Shown in pieces: positions 34,310-44,722 of a stretch of 64,000 nt of DNA. Each line of letters opens with the position of its first letter. The first letter of the stretch is position 1. The stretch is from Symsagittifera roscoffensis. Lineage: Eukaryota > Xenacoelomorpha > Acoela > Convolutidae. The translations under genes were made by a program, and so were the position numbers. Below the pieces are notes generated by a model that was not told the origin of the DNA, ran no database searches, and saw nothing but the letters and a program-made list of their open reading frames with translations. The stretch lies in assembly GCF_963678635.1 (NCBI RefSeq), contig NC_087065.1, forward strand, positions 47,492,381 to 47,556,380, written 5' to 3'.

Positions 34310-36690
34310 CATTATGTAGATTCTTTTTCCGGGGAGTCGTCGCCTCTAAGCACGCTTTCACTCTACTTAACGGCCGCAGAGTTTCTCCCCTTTATACCGT
34401 GTAATAGCGGGGGACACCACGACACGATATGATCCACAATCCCGAAAGGGTTATGTTGGTGGTTAGACTAAATCGGCCGATCAAAGGATTACGCAACTTC
34501 CCCCTTAATTTCTGCTCTTTTCGGCTCTCCTTTTACGCTTCTAGCTAGTTCAGCAAATCGTGGGCACAATGAGTAAACTCTCAATCGCAAAGGAAATAAA
34601 ACAATTAAGAGTGCCCTTAATGAGCTAACTACTATTTAACAACTTCTATATTGAAGCCCGCGTCCCGTTCCGTTCAATCGCTCATCAGTTTTCGGTTGAC
34701 TCGATTCCAAAATCGCCTACTCTAGCAGAGCAGCGACACAACTATTTCAACCCGGTACTAAACTCGGGTTCCAGCGCAACTCGCTCACTAGCAATAATTA
34801 TTCTCTTCTCTGATTGAGAACCAACTACTCTTAATAGCAGCTAACAACTGTTCTCTTCTCTGACGAGATCCAACTACTCTTAATGGTAGCTCACACTGTT
34901 CTGACTCTTAAAGGCTTGCCGGTACCCTCCAATTCCTAATTTTTCTTTACACTTAGTTCTACTTAAGTCACGCCATTCCCTATCAGTCCTGACATCCGCC
35001 TAAATCACCCGTCCGCACATGTTTTAAGACTATATCCTTCCTCCTGTCAAGTCTACCACGTGCCAACTTCGGTTTCTTTTATCAATCTTTTCACACTTAT
35101 TAGATACCCGGTATTCGGTAGCTGTCGCAATTTGACCAAGCAAACAAATGTCATACGATTCTAATCAACCAATTCCTGAACTATGTGAACTTCAGCTCTC
35201 GAGTTCAACTCAGCCTCCAAATCATGCTATGTTTACTCTCAGTAATACTCCCAAGGTCTTTGATTTAATCATCCCGTTAACGTTCCGACCTCCCAAGGGT
35301 AGGGGGAGACCCTTTTCATTGGTAGCTAACAAATTTCAGGCTCTAAATTTTCTATCTGTACTCTATTCCAATCCCGACCTTCTAGCTATCAGGGTAAGGT
35401 AGTTCGTCTATTAGGGGTAAAATCAAACCAGAAAGTCACTACCGGGAAGCCAAATAAAATCCCCGTCCATTCATACTGTTTAGGAGACTTATTTTCATGA
35501 TGCGGTCCTGTTTCTTTCAATTTCCTCTGAGACTAATTTTCTTTAGTTTAGTTGAAAAGCTATTAATAGATCACTCACCAAGCTAAATTGAACCCAATGT
35601 TTACCAAGTCCACTTTGAAATAACTCGACTACTCCAAAGTTGCAATGTCAAAGATATATCTCTATGAGCTTCTGCTCTACCTTCCAATATATAAGTTTTC
35701 CCCAATTTTTGCAAGGTGACCATTTTCATTTCCAGGGGTTGCGCTGGGGATTACGCCACTTTCCGGTGTTAATCCCGAGGTTTTCTATACAAATTTGGTC
35801 CTAAACGCCCAAATGTCAAATTGAGGTCATCCCGATGTCACCCGGGGTCAATCTTCGACATCCAGGTTTAGAATCACCTAAAGGTCCTGCCTACAAAGTT
35901 TCATTCATATCCCGTTAATACTTCAAAAGTAATCCCATTTCTAGGGTCCATTATCACTTTTCCCGGGAAAAAGCTATTAACACTCGAAGGAGTTGCCGGA
36001 GGGTTTTCACTCACAGGGGGTATTTTTTCGGGAATGAGTTGTAGTATCTGATGCCGCAATAAAATCGGTATGCCCTTCCTCAACATTTTGCTTAAATTGC
36101 CTATTTCCGGTTCAAGGGATGGGTTTTCCAAGTGCTAGTAGCTTCCGGTCTAACCGCCGGATTTGATTCAAATTATAATACAAGATGTATCTTGCCACTA
36201 CCTATCATCCCTCCAATTTTCAGCTCCCTGCGCTCATCGGTGGCCGAAAAACGACTTCTGGAAGTTAGGGGTGGTTTTTTTTTTAACTTAGGGCATAAAA
36301 CCGGAAGTGGGTGTTTTAGGGGTCTGGGGTTCCAAACTTAAGCTTCCCTTAACTAGGCCTTCAACATGCTAGAATTTGAGCCCAATACCGCTGCTAGTTT
36401 CCGAGTTCTGATAGGGCCATTTACACTTCCGGGGACCGTTATCACTTGGGGCCGGTTGGTCCGAGGGGTATGGATTTTTGCATGCCCGGGTCAAATCATC
36501 CCTAGTATCCGTCGTCCTATGAGTTTCATAAAGCCAGCCACTGTAGTTCCCATTTGGGGGGGAGGGGTCCGCCGATCTTACTTCACCTGCATTTTCCGCC
36601 ATAGGAGGGACTATATCTTTAGAGATTCGAACTATTTTGGACTCTACACTTTGTTTGCTCTACTACTTAACTTAATGACGAATCAATTTT
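34310..36690. other. Compositionally distinct segment of unknown origin
   Basis: This ~2.4-kb stretch is visibly richer in C and G (plus strand C-rich early, with many CCCG, CCGG and GGGG words) than everything around it. It has family M pieces on both sides. Frames such as 36366-36827 (+), 35148-35402 (+), 35901-36131 (-) and 36369-36602 (-) overlap on both strands and show no motif I know. I could not find terminal repeats. It may be a decayed mobile element or an insertion from elsewhere. Confidence 0.5.
34798..34905 (+). repeat. Tandem duplication of ~55 bp
   Basis: The phrase TTCTCTTCTCTGA...CCAACTACTCTTAAT...GTAGCT occurs twice in a row, with a few substitutions. Confidence 0.8.
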
Positions 36691-36751
36691 ACGCTCAGGT
36701 TACTATAGTATGTAATACAGTAGAATCACCAATTCTACACAATACTTTGCT

Positions 36752-36925
36752 ATATGCAAACAAGACTGTTCGTATAGCAGGACAGAGCCCTGAATGTTCC
36801 GACTGCCCCTTAAATGGTCTCGAATAACAGTACAGCGTGCTACAAATTGAGTCGAAATGAAACCATCAATTAGTTTGGAACAATTATGAGTAGATAATAA
36901 TTAGCCGCGTATAGAACATTTGCAA
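36752..36925 (-). repeat. Family M fragment, minus orientation
   Basis: CAAGACTGTTCGTATAGCAG, then GAGCCCTGAATGTTCCGACTGC and CAATTAGTTTGGAACAATT, is the reverse complement of the family's right end. The usual AT-rich middle is deleted. Confidence 0.7.
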
Positions 36926-37740
36926 ATAAAAATTCTTAATCCACCGATTTCCAACCCAGTTTAGGCGAGTTCAAGGAAACGCGCTTGGCAATCTGAAAGT
37001 TTTTTGATCGATCCACGCAGGCTGTCAACTTTCTTTCTGAAAATGGTCTGATAATAAAAACATCACCCCAAGCACTTGTACTCCTCATTTTTTTCGAAAG
37101 TCAGAAAAAATATATCACTTTCTGCTTTATATAGCGTTTTTGTTTCGTTTTTAGGTTGCTGCTGTTGTGAGTAGAGAAAATGGTTTATGAGCAGTAGCAC
37201 TGATATGCTAGTTCGAGGTTTTCACATGTCGTTGGCAGATGAATAATAAAATGGCAAAATTTTGAAACAGTCAAAAATAATTTTAAAAAAGCAAGATGCC
37301 ACTTTTGAACAATTTTTGCATGCAATTTTATATTTCTGGGTGACCTCGAGGCATAATTTTTGCCTTAAAAACTATCTTTCACTTGCAAAACCTGTCTGAA
37401 ACAGGTCACTTGCTTTTTTACTTTATTTTTTTTCTGTTCCAATTGTTTACAACTCTCTATGGCGGAAGACGTAACCTATGGATTACTTTATTCAAATATG
37501 TAATTAACCTGATTTGATTGTGATTGTCATTATCTTTTGGAGTGTTGAACTTGATGCGAGGTGTCTAGAGCCGGCCACTCATCTAAATTTGATACAATTC
37601 ACGTGTTTAATATTGTTCCACAACTTGTTTTATCAATCCTTTCACACTTGTTTTATAAGCTTCAAGTGAGAATCTGAAATTTGGAAAGTTTACGTTTTTT
37701 TACTGTTGTTTTTTTTCATTGATTTTAAAAACAAAATAGT

Positions 37741-38261
37741 AACAAGACTGCTTGTATCAGGGTGCAGCCTTGAAAGTTCCGACTGCCTCTTAACGTTTAT
37801 GGAGCAGTAATAGCATAAACAACATAAAAAAATTGAACGAAATAGAATAAAATGAAAAAGTTTTCTAAAATTTGAAATTTTTTAATCATCCCCCAATACG
37901 CCATATAAAGTAAAACAAGATAGATTTTGCTCCTTGTAACAAATCAAGTCTGGCAACTAAGCTTCTTTCAACCAATTTGGAACAATTTCTAAGACAGATT
38001 AACTCTCCGCTTACGCGTTAATAGAGCGAAATATATCGAGCGTTAATTGTCCCAAACTGGCCAAAATGGCAATCTTTAAACCCTCATAACTTTACAAAAA
38101 ATGGTCATAAGTGAAATTTTTTTTCAACTTTAAGCTCAGGACAACCATAGCTTTCGAATGATAAAAAAATTCCGTCAAAAATGGCTAGTTAAAAGTCGAA
38201 AAAAAACCCACCCCGAGCACAAATATTCCGTTACTTTCGTATCGAAAGTCGGAACAATAAA
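37741..38261 (-). repeat. Family M repeat, full-length minus-orientation copy
   Basis: It runs from AACAAGACTGCTTGTATCAG (reverse of the right end) to CGAAAGTCGGAACAATAAAT (reverse of the left end), about 521 bp. It is the best solitary full copy outside the array and defines the family length and ends. Confidence 0.88.
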
Positions 38262-38678
38262 TCTGAAGATTCAAAATTAAAGATTCAAAATTAAAAGAAC
38301 ATTTGTTTGAAGATTAAATTAAAATACAATACCAAAAATCATTTAAAAAAGTTATTTTTTGTCTAAGATTTTTCTCAAACAACTAGTTGAAGCGTTTGGG
38401 TTTTAGAACAAGCTTTGGCTGCACGGGTTGACCTCCATAGACCAAAAAGGCTAATCATACAATTCTATAAATTAAATCTGTGAAAAAAAACTACTCATAC
38501 AAACTTCATACATTTTGTTAAAAGTGTGTCATCGAATTTTCGAAGAACTTTTTTCTTGTTTTGGCATAAAATTCGGTGTATCGTACCAAATAAAAAAGAA
38601 AAAAGTTTCGTCAAAAAACTGTAACCATTCAATTTCTATTTATAGAAATTGTATGACAAGCATTTTTTTTATTGCGAC
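38262..38678. other. Short noncoding flank of the young Ty3 element
   Basis: AT-rich sequence with a doubled phrase (GATTCAAAATTAAAGATTCAAAATTAAA, about 38269-38296, described in two halves of 14). No gene seen. Confidence 0.5.
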
Positions 38679-38936
38679 TGTGGTACCGTGTAGTACTGCT
38701 GCCACAGTAACCTCTGAGAATAGTGCTATTAATTATTCTGTTATGTATTGTTGTTACTATTCAAGGCCGTTCATGCAGGCCAAGCGCAATAGTCATTTAG
38801 GACATTGCTGTTGAGATAGAGACATGAAAAGACAAGCATGATCTCAGATCTAAAATAAGACAAGTTAGCAGTCTAAATTAAAACGTTTTACTTATTCTGT
38901 TTTACAAGTACTTGAGTAAATCCAACAGTTATCACA
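38679..38936 (+). repeat. 5' LTR of the young Ty3 element
   Basis: It begins TGTGGTACCGTGTAGTACTG and ends CCAACAGTTATCACA. It is identical to the 3' LTR except G versus A in TTGTT[G/A]TTACTATTC. Confidence 0.95.
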
Positions 38937-39067
38937 TGGCGCAGCCAGCAGGATTCCTGTCCCAAGACAACAGAACGGACATGGGGATTCCAGTATTTTG
39001 GACAACCGCGAACTCTGACCCTCCCTGGAATTTTAGGATATGGCTAGATCAATTCTTTTGGCCGTAA
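38936..39067 (+). CDS. Gag N-terminal segment (frame broken)
   Basis: The last LTR base and the first two primer-site bases form an ATG opening a 43-codon frame: MAQPAGFLSQDNRTD, then a W-x(4)-W-x(3)-F-type segment like the gag start of the old element. It ends at TAA 39065-39067. The main gag frame continues one frame away from about 39037, so a single base appears to be missing between about 39055 and 39064. This, not the ATG at 39040, is the likely true gag start, because the old element uses the same ATG and the same MAQPA beginning. Confidence 0.75.
   Translation: MAQPAGFLSQDNRTDMGIPVFWTTANSDPPWNFRIWLDQFFWP
38937..38955 (+). promoter_or_regulatory. Primer-binding site (serine-type tRNA)
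   Basis: TGGCGCAGCCAGCAGGATT directly abuts the LTR. Its reverse complement, AATCCTGCTGGCTGCGCCA, has the layout of a tRNA 3' end: T-arm end AATCC, T-stem, acceptor strand, discriminator G and CCA. The TGGCGCAG start is like the tRNA-Ser sites of some insect Ty3 elements. The exact tRNA is inferred. Confidence 0.75.
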
Positions 39068-41835
39068 CCGTGAAGGAGAGTGTGGACCCGGAACTTTTGT
39101 TACAAGAACCAAAAGAAGTTCTGTTAGAACAGTTACCAAGACCCGAAACTCCAAGGGAAAACGAAAATGCACAAGCGATTGCCGATAGAGAAGCCAGAGA
39201 TCAACTAGCTAGAGATAAAATTAACCTGGAAAATGAAGAACGAAGAGCTAGAGGTCCAAAGGTTGGTCACAACGTATACTACAACGAGGTACAGAAAAGA
39301 GTCGCTTCCAGACTATTCCTGGCGTTGGGTACAGAAGGTAAGAAGAAATTCGTCCAAAAGAACCCCCACGTGGAAGTGTCAAAGTTAGAATTTCGAGAGA
39401 TGGTGGCCTTGGCGAAAGTGTCATTTGACAAATCACAGAGCGTTACATATGAACGTTATAAACTATTCAATCGATCACAAGAAACTGGAGAAACACTCGA
39501 GGCATTTCATGCAGCACTAACTGCACAAGCAGCAAAAGCTGAGCTAGGAACACTGGAGGATCAATTAGTGCGGGACCTATTCATCTCGAAAATGAAGAAT
39601 GTGGTATTACAAGACACATTGACATTTGAAACATTTTCACCGGAAGAAGTACTGAAAAGAGCGTTAAAGTTTGAACAAAGTAAACAGACAACACAGGCGT
39701 TTCAGAAAACTAACGCAACAACTGCAAGTACAGTTCAGATAAATGGGGCAGCGAAGATAAAACAAGAACCCATAATGAGTATCGGTAACAAGAATGCTAG
39801 CGGAAGAAGACAAGCAAACAGTGGGTATAGAAAGAAATTTGCAGACAGAAAGGAGGGGAGAAGTTTTGCAGATTCAAAGACGTGTACTCGATGTGGTCGA
39901 ATATTCGGAGAAGGACATCTGAAGAAATGCCCGGCCATGGGGAAAACATGCAAGAATTGTTCTAAACCGAACCATTTCGCTAAAATGTGTAAATCACAAC
40001 AAGTGAATGAGATTGCAGAAAAATCATCAAGCTCAGATGAAGAGTGTAACCTGATTCAGTCATTCGAATCGTGTGAGGAATTCGATATTATGTCGGTCGA
40101 ATCAGAACTATCTTCGCTGGAAGAAATTGATGAATATATAAAAGGACAATCGAATAAAAACAAAGAAACCGACAAGCACAGAAAGGATGTACAGAAGGTT
40201 GACATCAGAAGAAATACTCGATCGAAACAAATAAGGTCACTAAAAGCTCTGGTGAGAATCGATCATCAGATCATAAATATGACCATTGATACGGGTAGTC
40301 CAGTATCTTTCTTGAACTGGGCGACTGCAAAGATGATTCTAGAATCTTCGAAAAATACCAAGTTTATTCCACGGGAGAATCTCAATTTGACTACAAAATT
40401 TGTAGACTACAACAAGCAGCCAAATAACACACTGGGTGCAATCACCACGAACATCCGTTCGGCGGGGTGGGAAGTGGTGGGAGCATCGTTCTTAATCACA
40501 GAAAGACGCACACGGTGTATTTTGGTGCTGGATTTACAGAGCAAAGTGGGAATACACACAACACAGAAGTTGGCACCAAAAGAAAAGACGAGGTTTGATG
40601 TCTTACTGTGCGAACAGTCAGAAGGTTGGAAAAACAAATTTTACAGTAAATTTAATAATCTTTTCGATCGTCAAGGGTGCTCAAAAAATCATGTGGTTAG
40701 CACAAAGTTCAAGTACCCACTCTGCCCTTTACAAGAAAAGGGGAGACGCATTCCGATACACATACAAGAGAAAGTGTACGAGGAAATGGAAAAACTGTTA
40801 AAAGAAGGGCATATAGAACGATTAGACAAATGCACTAGTGATTGTTTTATAGCACCTATTGTAATAACAGTGAAAAAAGATGATTCCATAAAGTTGGCGC
40901 TAGACGCCAAACCCACCAATAGACAATTGTTTAAAAACAAATATCAAATGCCAAATGTGGATGAATTGATAGACGGTGTTAGCCAAATTGTCACAGCGAA
41001 CACAAACGGGAAACTGTATTTCTCAGTACTAGATTTGAAGTACGCGTACAGTCAATTAAAGTTGACTGCAGAGACAGCGAAACAATGCAATTTCAACATC
41101 ATAGGTGGGCAAGCCACTGGTACATACAGATTCTTAACAGGGTTTTATGGTTTGGCAGACATGCCAGCAGAGTTTCAAAAAGCTATGGACAGAACATTAA
41201 ATCATGCGGAAAACACGTTCTGTTTTCTTGATGATATACTTATTGTATCAAAAGGGAGTGAACAAGAACATGAAGAATTGATTATGAATGTCCTAAAAAA
41301 GCTAGATAAAGAGAATTTGGCATTAAAACTGTCGAAATGTGAATTTTTTCAACAGGAAGTGAATTGGTTGGGGCATAAATTATCGTCGGATGGAATCTCT
41401 CCTAAAATCACAAAAACAGAAGCGACCCTAAAACTTAGCCCGCCAACATCATTGAAACAACTTAGATCATTTCTAGGCAGTATAAATCATCTGGCCAAGT
41501 TCATCCCAAATGCGGCTACGCTAACAGAAAAATTGAGACCACTATTACGCGAAGAAAATGAGAAAAAGAAACTCAAAAGTGTAAAAATTCAAGTAAAAAA
41601 ATTCGAATGGAAAGAAGAACATTCGGAAATATTCGAGTCAATAAAAACAGCGGTTGCGAATATAACAAAAATTCATTATTATGACCCCAGTTTAGACACT
41701 AGGGTGAAATGTGATGCCAGTCACAATGGGCTGGGAGCATCGCTAGAACAACAAAACGCTGAGGGGGAGTGGATACCAATCGCATTCGCTTCCAGGTACC
41801 TAAATACACAAGAAAAAAAAATATTCCACAAATGA
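39040..41835 (+). CDS. Gag-Pol: gag, protease, RT and start of RNase H
   Basis: This frame of 931 codons follows Ty3 order. Residues ~1-270 are helical, charged gag. Two zinc knuckles lie at about 282-318 (CX2CX7HX3C, then CX2CX4HX4C, CKNCSKPNHFAKMC). The aspartic protease site DTGSPVSFLNW is near 417. RT spans about 560-800, with LDLKYAYSQL, TGFYGLADMPAEFQ and the active site FLDDILIV near 730. RNase H starts near 890 with CDASHNGLGASLEQ. The frame ends early at TGA 41833-41835, just after an A9 run (41813-41821) inside RNase H, and the RNase H continues in the next frame. The ATG at 39040 is simply the first Met after a stop and is probably not the real start (see 38936). Gag and Pol are fused in one frame, without a frameshift between them. 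Confidence 0.92.
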   Translation: MARSILLAVTVKESVDPELLLQEPKEVLLEQLPRPETPRENENAQAIADREARDQLARDKINLENEERRARGPKVGHNVYYNEVQKRVASRLFLALGTEGKKKFVQKNPHVEVSKLEFREMVALAKVSFDKSQSVTYERYKLFNRSQETGETLEAFHAALTAQAAKAELGTLEDQLVRDLFISKMKNVVLQDTLTFETFSPEEVLKRALKFEQSKQTTQAFQKTNATTASTVQINGAAKIKQEPIMSIGNKNASGRRQANSGYRKKFADRKEGRSFADSKTCTRCGRIFGEGHLKKCPAMGKTCKNCSKPNHFAKMCKSQQVNEIAEKSSSSDEECNLIQSFESCEEFDIMSVESELSSLEEIDEYIKGQSNKNKETDKHRKDVQKVDIRRNTRSKQIRSLKALVRIDHQIINMTIDTGSPVSFLNWATAKMILESSKNTKFIPRENLNLTTKFVDYNKQPNNTLGAITTNIRSAGWEVVGASFLITERRTRCILVLDLQSKVGIHTTQKLAPKEKTRFDVLLCEQSEGWKNKFYSKFNNLFDRQGCSKNHVVSTKFKYPLCPLQEKGRRIPIHIQEKVYEEMEKLLKEGHIERLDKCTSDCFIAPIVITVKKDDSIKLALDAKPTNRQLFKNKYQMPNVDELIDGVSQIVTANTNGKLYFSVLDLKYAYSQLKLTAETAKQCNFNIIGGQATGTYRFLTGFYGLADMPAEFQKAMDRTLNHAENTFCFLDDILIVSKGSEQEHEELIMNVLKKLDKENLALKLSKCEFFQQEVNWLGHKLSSDGISPKITKTEATLKLSPPTSLKQLRSFLGSINHLAKFIPNAATLTEKLRPLLREENEKKKLKSVKIQVKKFEWKEEHSEIFESIKTAVANITKIHYYDPSLDTRVKCDASHNGLGASLEQQNAEGEWIPIAFASRYLNTQEKKIFHK

Positions 41836-44722
41836 GCTTGAACTGCTTGCAGTTGTATGGTCGGTTGATCGATTTAAACACTATTTATTAGGCAAGGAAT
41901 TCGTAATCGCTACAGATCACAAAGCGCTAGTCTCTGCTTTGGATGAAAATAAATCAAATAAAACGTACCAATCTAGATTAACTAGATGGGTAGACAGACT
42001 ATTACCTTACCAATTTAAGGTTGTTCATTTACCAGGAAAAGATATGGGTATAGTAGATTATCTTTCTCGAAATCCAAAGGGGGAACCCTGGCCGGAGTCA
42101 GTATTGGATGAAAAATTCGTAGTTACATCAATCGAAAGTTTCCATAAAGCTCTCGACTGTTTAAACAGTCGGATAAATGATCAGGATAGGCTCGACCGGA
42201 ACGAAAACGTTCTAGAATATTCTAGAATTGATCAAAATATGTCGATTAAGAACACGTCATCTACCCGTTGCTATAGCAACCAAAACGGTCCAAAATGGAC
42301 AAAGCACGACCGGAACGAAAGAAATGAAGATTCGCGTTCGTTTCAACGAGAAAAGCGCGAAAATCCAAAAATCAGTATATCTCAAAATCGTCAGCGGATA
42401 CAGTCGGTTCAGTCATTAGAAAAAACCAGCAAATTCTTAAATCAGAAATCGAGAAAAATGCAATCAGACGAATTGAAAAATAGCGGAAAAGAGAAAAAGA
42501 ATGTCAGGATCCAGGAGAGAAATAACAACAATACCTTGAGAGAAGAAGTGACAACAACGTTTCACAGGACTAGGATGATACGACCACACATATCAGAATC
42601 AGAGGATTCGGACTTGGAACAAACAACACAGGCGAGGTGGTATTTGCCAAAGACCCAAAGTGGACAATCAACGTCAACTGCTCAAGCAGTCAGCCCAGGA
42701 AAAAGAGGACCATCGACCTCAACTGTTTCAACAGCTCAATCAAAAATAGTCTCATTCTGGGAACTGGTGGGCTCAGGAAGGAGTACAGAACCCCCATTTA
42801 TAGCAATGGAGTTAGAGGCTACCTCGGGGATACAAAACCCGAAATCACCAGGTCTGTCCACTTCCGGAGACGAAGCAGAAGTGGGACAAATCGTCGAAGT
42901 CGATTTAACTCTGGATAGTGACGACCGGGATTACAGTTCAGGAACGGAGACTTGTGTAATCACACCACAAAAAACAAGACACAATTCACGAAAATCTGAG
43001 TACAAACGGGGGGAACAGTTAATGGAGTCAGATAACCCACTTTCACTCGTTAAATTATTTGACAAAAGTCTTCTCGCAGAACTAGTGTCGGAAGATACCT
43101 GGATGGACCGGCTAAGAAGAGTAGTGGAACGAAATGACAGACATGGTTTCGAGCTCATGGGACCCTACACAAATCCTCTGTGGCACCAGATGTCGGTGGT
43201 AGACGATTGCCTTCTAGTAGACAATCGTTTGGCCGTGCCCGAAAAGTTGAGACAAGCAGTGCTCCGACGACTTCATCAAGGTCATCCTGGACAGGAAGCA
43301 ATGTTGGAGGTCTCAAACTACCTGTGGTGGCCGCATATGCATAAAGACATAGTCAATATGGCCGAAGAGTGTAGAAGCTGTACTCGTTATGGTAAGAACG
43401 CTAAATACTTAATTCCCAAAAATTCGACTAAACCACTACCACTGTTGTCACAGCCAGGTCAAGAACTACAATTAGATTATGCGGGCCCACTTGAAGATCA
43501 TAAGGGGAAGAAGATATACTTATTAGTCGCTATTGATAGATACTCAAAATTTCCATCAGTCAAAGTAACGAAATCTACAGGGGGAAAATCAACAATAAAA
43601 TTTCTCCGTACTTACATAGACACTCATGGAATACCGGAATCAATTAAAACGGACCAATTTTCGGGGTTCAAAGGGAAAGCTATGAAAAAATTTTGCACCG
43701 AAAATAACATCGAACAAAAATTCTGTCCAGTCGGGGATCACCGAGGATGCGGCTTAGTCGAACGAACAATACAAACCATTAAAAGAAGATTGGGGGTAAT
43801 GCTACTCGACGAGAAAGTACAATCGATTAAATTATGTTTGAGTACAATAATTAGGGACCTAAGATGGAATAAACAGAAATCAATAAAAGTGTCCCCGTTC
43901 GAAGCACACTTTGGCCGATTACCGAAAACGGAATTTAAGATTGTAAGGGATAAATTTTTGATGGATTCTGATCGTTTAGATAAAGAACACTTGGAGAGAT
44001 CGGCAATAACAGCATCACAGCTGAAAAGGCGAATAGATCAGTCGAGGGAGAATGTTAAAATCATTCGCAAAGGACGAAATAGCAGGGATACAAGCTCTTT
44101 GTTTCGACACGACACGGCGATTGCAAAAGAGAGGGCCAGAGCTAAAGAACTCAAACAACTTCTAGAGGCAAACGCTAAGTGGAATGCCACCAGACGGGAC
44201 CTCTCAGACAGCGAATTACGCCGGGTCGTAGATGAAACCAGTACGATAAATCCCGAACTGAGGAAAGAACTTCTATACTCATGGGAACGTGGATTCATTG
44301 AAGACAAACAAACCAAATCAAAGGAGGATTTGTCTGGAAGTTTCCTTCGGAAACACGAACAAAGGAAGAGCGGGAAGGCCCTGACAATACCCTTAAAATC
44401 CAAGATAGTATCAGCGACACCATCGACCATCAAAACGGCTGCGGGTGCAGTATATAGAAAAAGCGACATTGCGCGATCTAAACTGTCAACACAGCCCAAA
44501 GCCTATAGTGCAGAGAAGAAAAGGAGCCCAACCGGAGAGGAACCGAGAAGTAAACAACAAAAAACAGGAACACTCCCAGTACAGGAAGACAGCGATTCTG
44601 CCGAAGAACATGACGCGAAAGACCGGGGGCTGCAAGACGAAAATCTAGAAGATAGTCAGCTAAAAGAAAAATTCCAAAACTCACCGAGCGTAGTGAGACA
44701 CAAGAACCGGCGGAGGCCTTAA
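41822..44722 (+). CDS. Pol: end of RNase H, long linker, integrase, tail
   Basis: This frame continues RNase H (VIATDHKALVSAL; RLTRWVDRLLPYQFKVVHL; DYLSRNP). Next comes a linker of about 370 residues, rich in Arg, Asn, Ser, Gln and Glu (to ~43200). The integrase follows: an HHCC zinc region (LHQGHPG with ECRSC), first Asp in LDYAGP, second in IKTDQFSGF, and Glu in GLVERTIQTIKRRL. Then SPFEAHFGRLPKTEF and a basic tail of about 250 residues to TAA 44720-44722. The usual TDNG and NGxxE contexts of Ty3 integrases are altered (TDQ; CGLVE). The tail carries no chromodomain that I can see. Coding then resumes in the next frame, overlapping from 44697. Confidence 0.9.
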   Translation, partial: YSTNELELLAVVWSVDRFKHYLLGKEFVIATDHKALVSALDENKSNKTYQSRLTRWVDRLLPYQFKVVHLPGKDMGIVDYLSRNPKGEPWPESVLDEKFVVTSIESFHKALDCLNSRINDQDRLDRNENVLEYSRIDQNMSIKNTSSTRCYSNQNGPKWTKHDRNERNEDSRSFQREKRENPKISISQNRQRIQSVQSLEKTSKFLNQKSRKMQSDELKNSGKEKKNVRIQERNNNNTLREEVTTTFHRTRMIRPHISESEDSDLEQTTQARWYLPKTQSGQSTSTAQAVSPGKRGPSTSTVSTAQSKIVSFWELVGSGRSTEPPFIAMELEATSGIQNPKSPGLSTSGDEAEVGQIVEVDLTLDSDDRDYSSGTETCVITPQKTRHNSRKSEYKRGEQLMESDNPLSLVKLFDKSLLAELVSEDTWMDRLRRVVERNDRHGFELMGPYTNPLWHQMSVVDDCLLVDNRLAVPEKLRQAVLRRLHQGHPGQEAMLEVSNYLWWPHMHKDIVNMAEECRSCTRYGKNAKYLIPKNSTKPLPLLSQPGQELQLDYAGPLEDHKGKKIYLLVAIDRYSKFPSVKVTKSTGGKSTIKFLRTYIDTHGIPESIKTDQFSGFKGKAMKKFCTENNIEQKFCPVGDHRGCGLVERTIQTIKRRLGVMLLDEKVQSIKLCLSTIIRDLRWNKQKSIKVSPFEAHFGRLPKTEFKIVRDKFLMDSDRLDKEHLERSAITASQLKRRIDQSRENVKIIRKGRNSRDTSSLFRHDTAIAKERARAKELKQLLEANAKWNATRRDLSDSELRRVVDETSTINPELRKELLYSWERGFIEDKQTKSKEDLSGSFLRKHEQRKSGKALTIPLKSKIVSATPSTIKTAAGAVYRKSDIARSKLSTQPKAYSAEKKRSPTGEEPRSKQQKTGTLPVQEDSDSAEEHDAKDRGLQDENLEDSQLKEKFQNSPSVVRHKNRRRP

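Noticed and set aside
36366-36827. Plus-strand frame of 153 codons
   Set aside because: It overlaps an equally open minus frame, carries no recognisable motif, and its 3' end runs into a family M fragment.
41813-41835. Programmed ribosomal frameshift at A9
   Set aside because: The shift would cut RNase H in half, and gag is already fused in frame to protease and RT, so there is no need for a shift here. A homopolymer length error or mutation is simpler.
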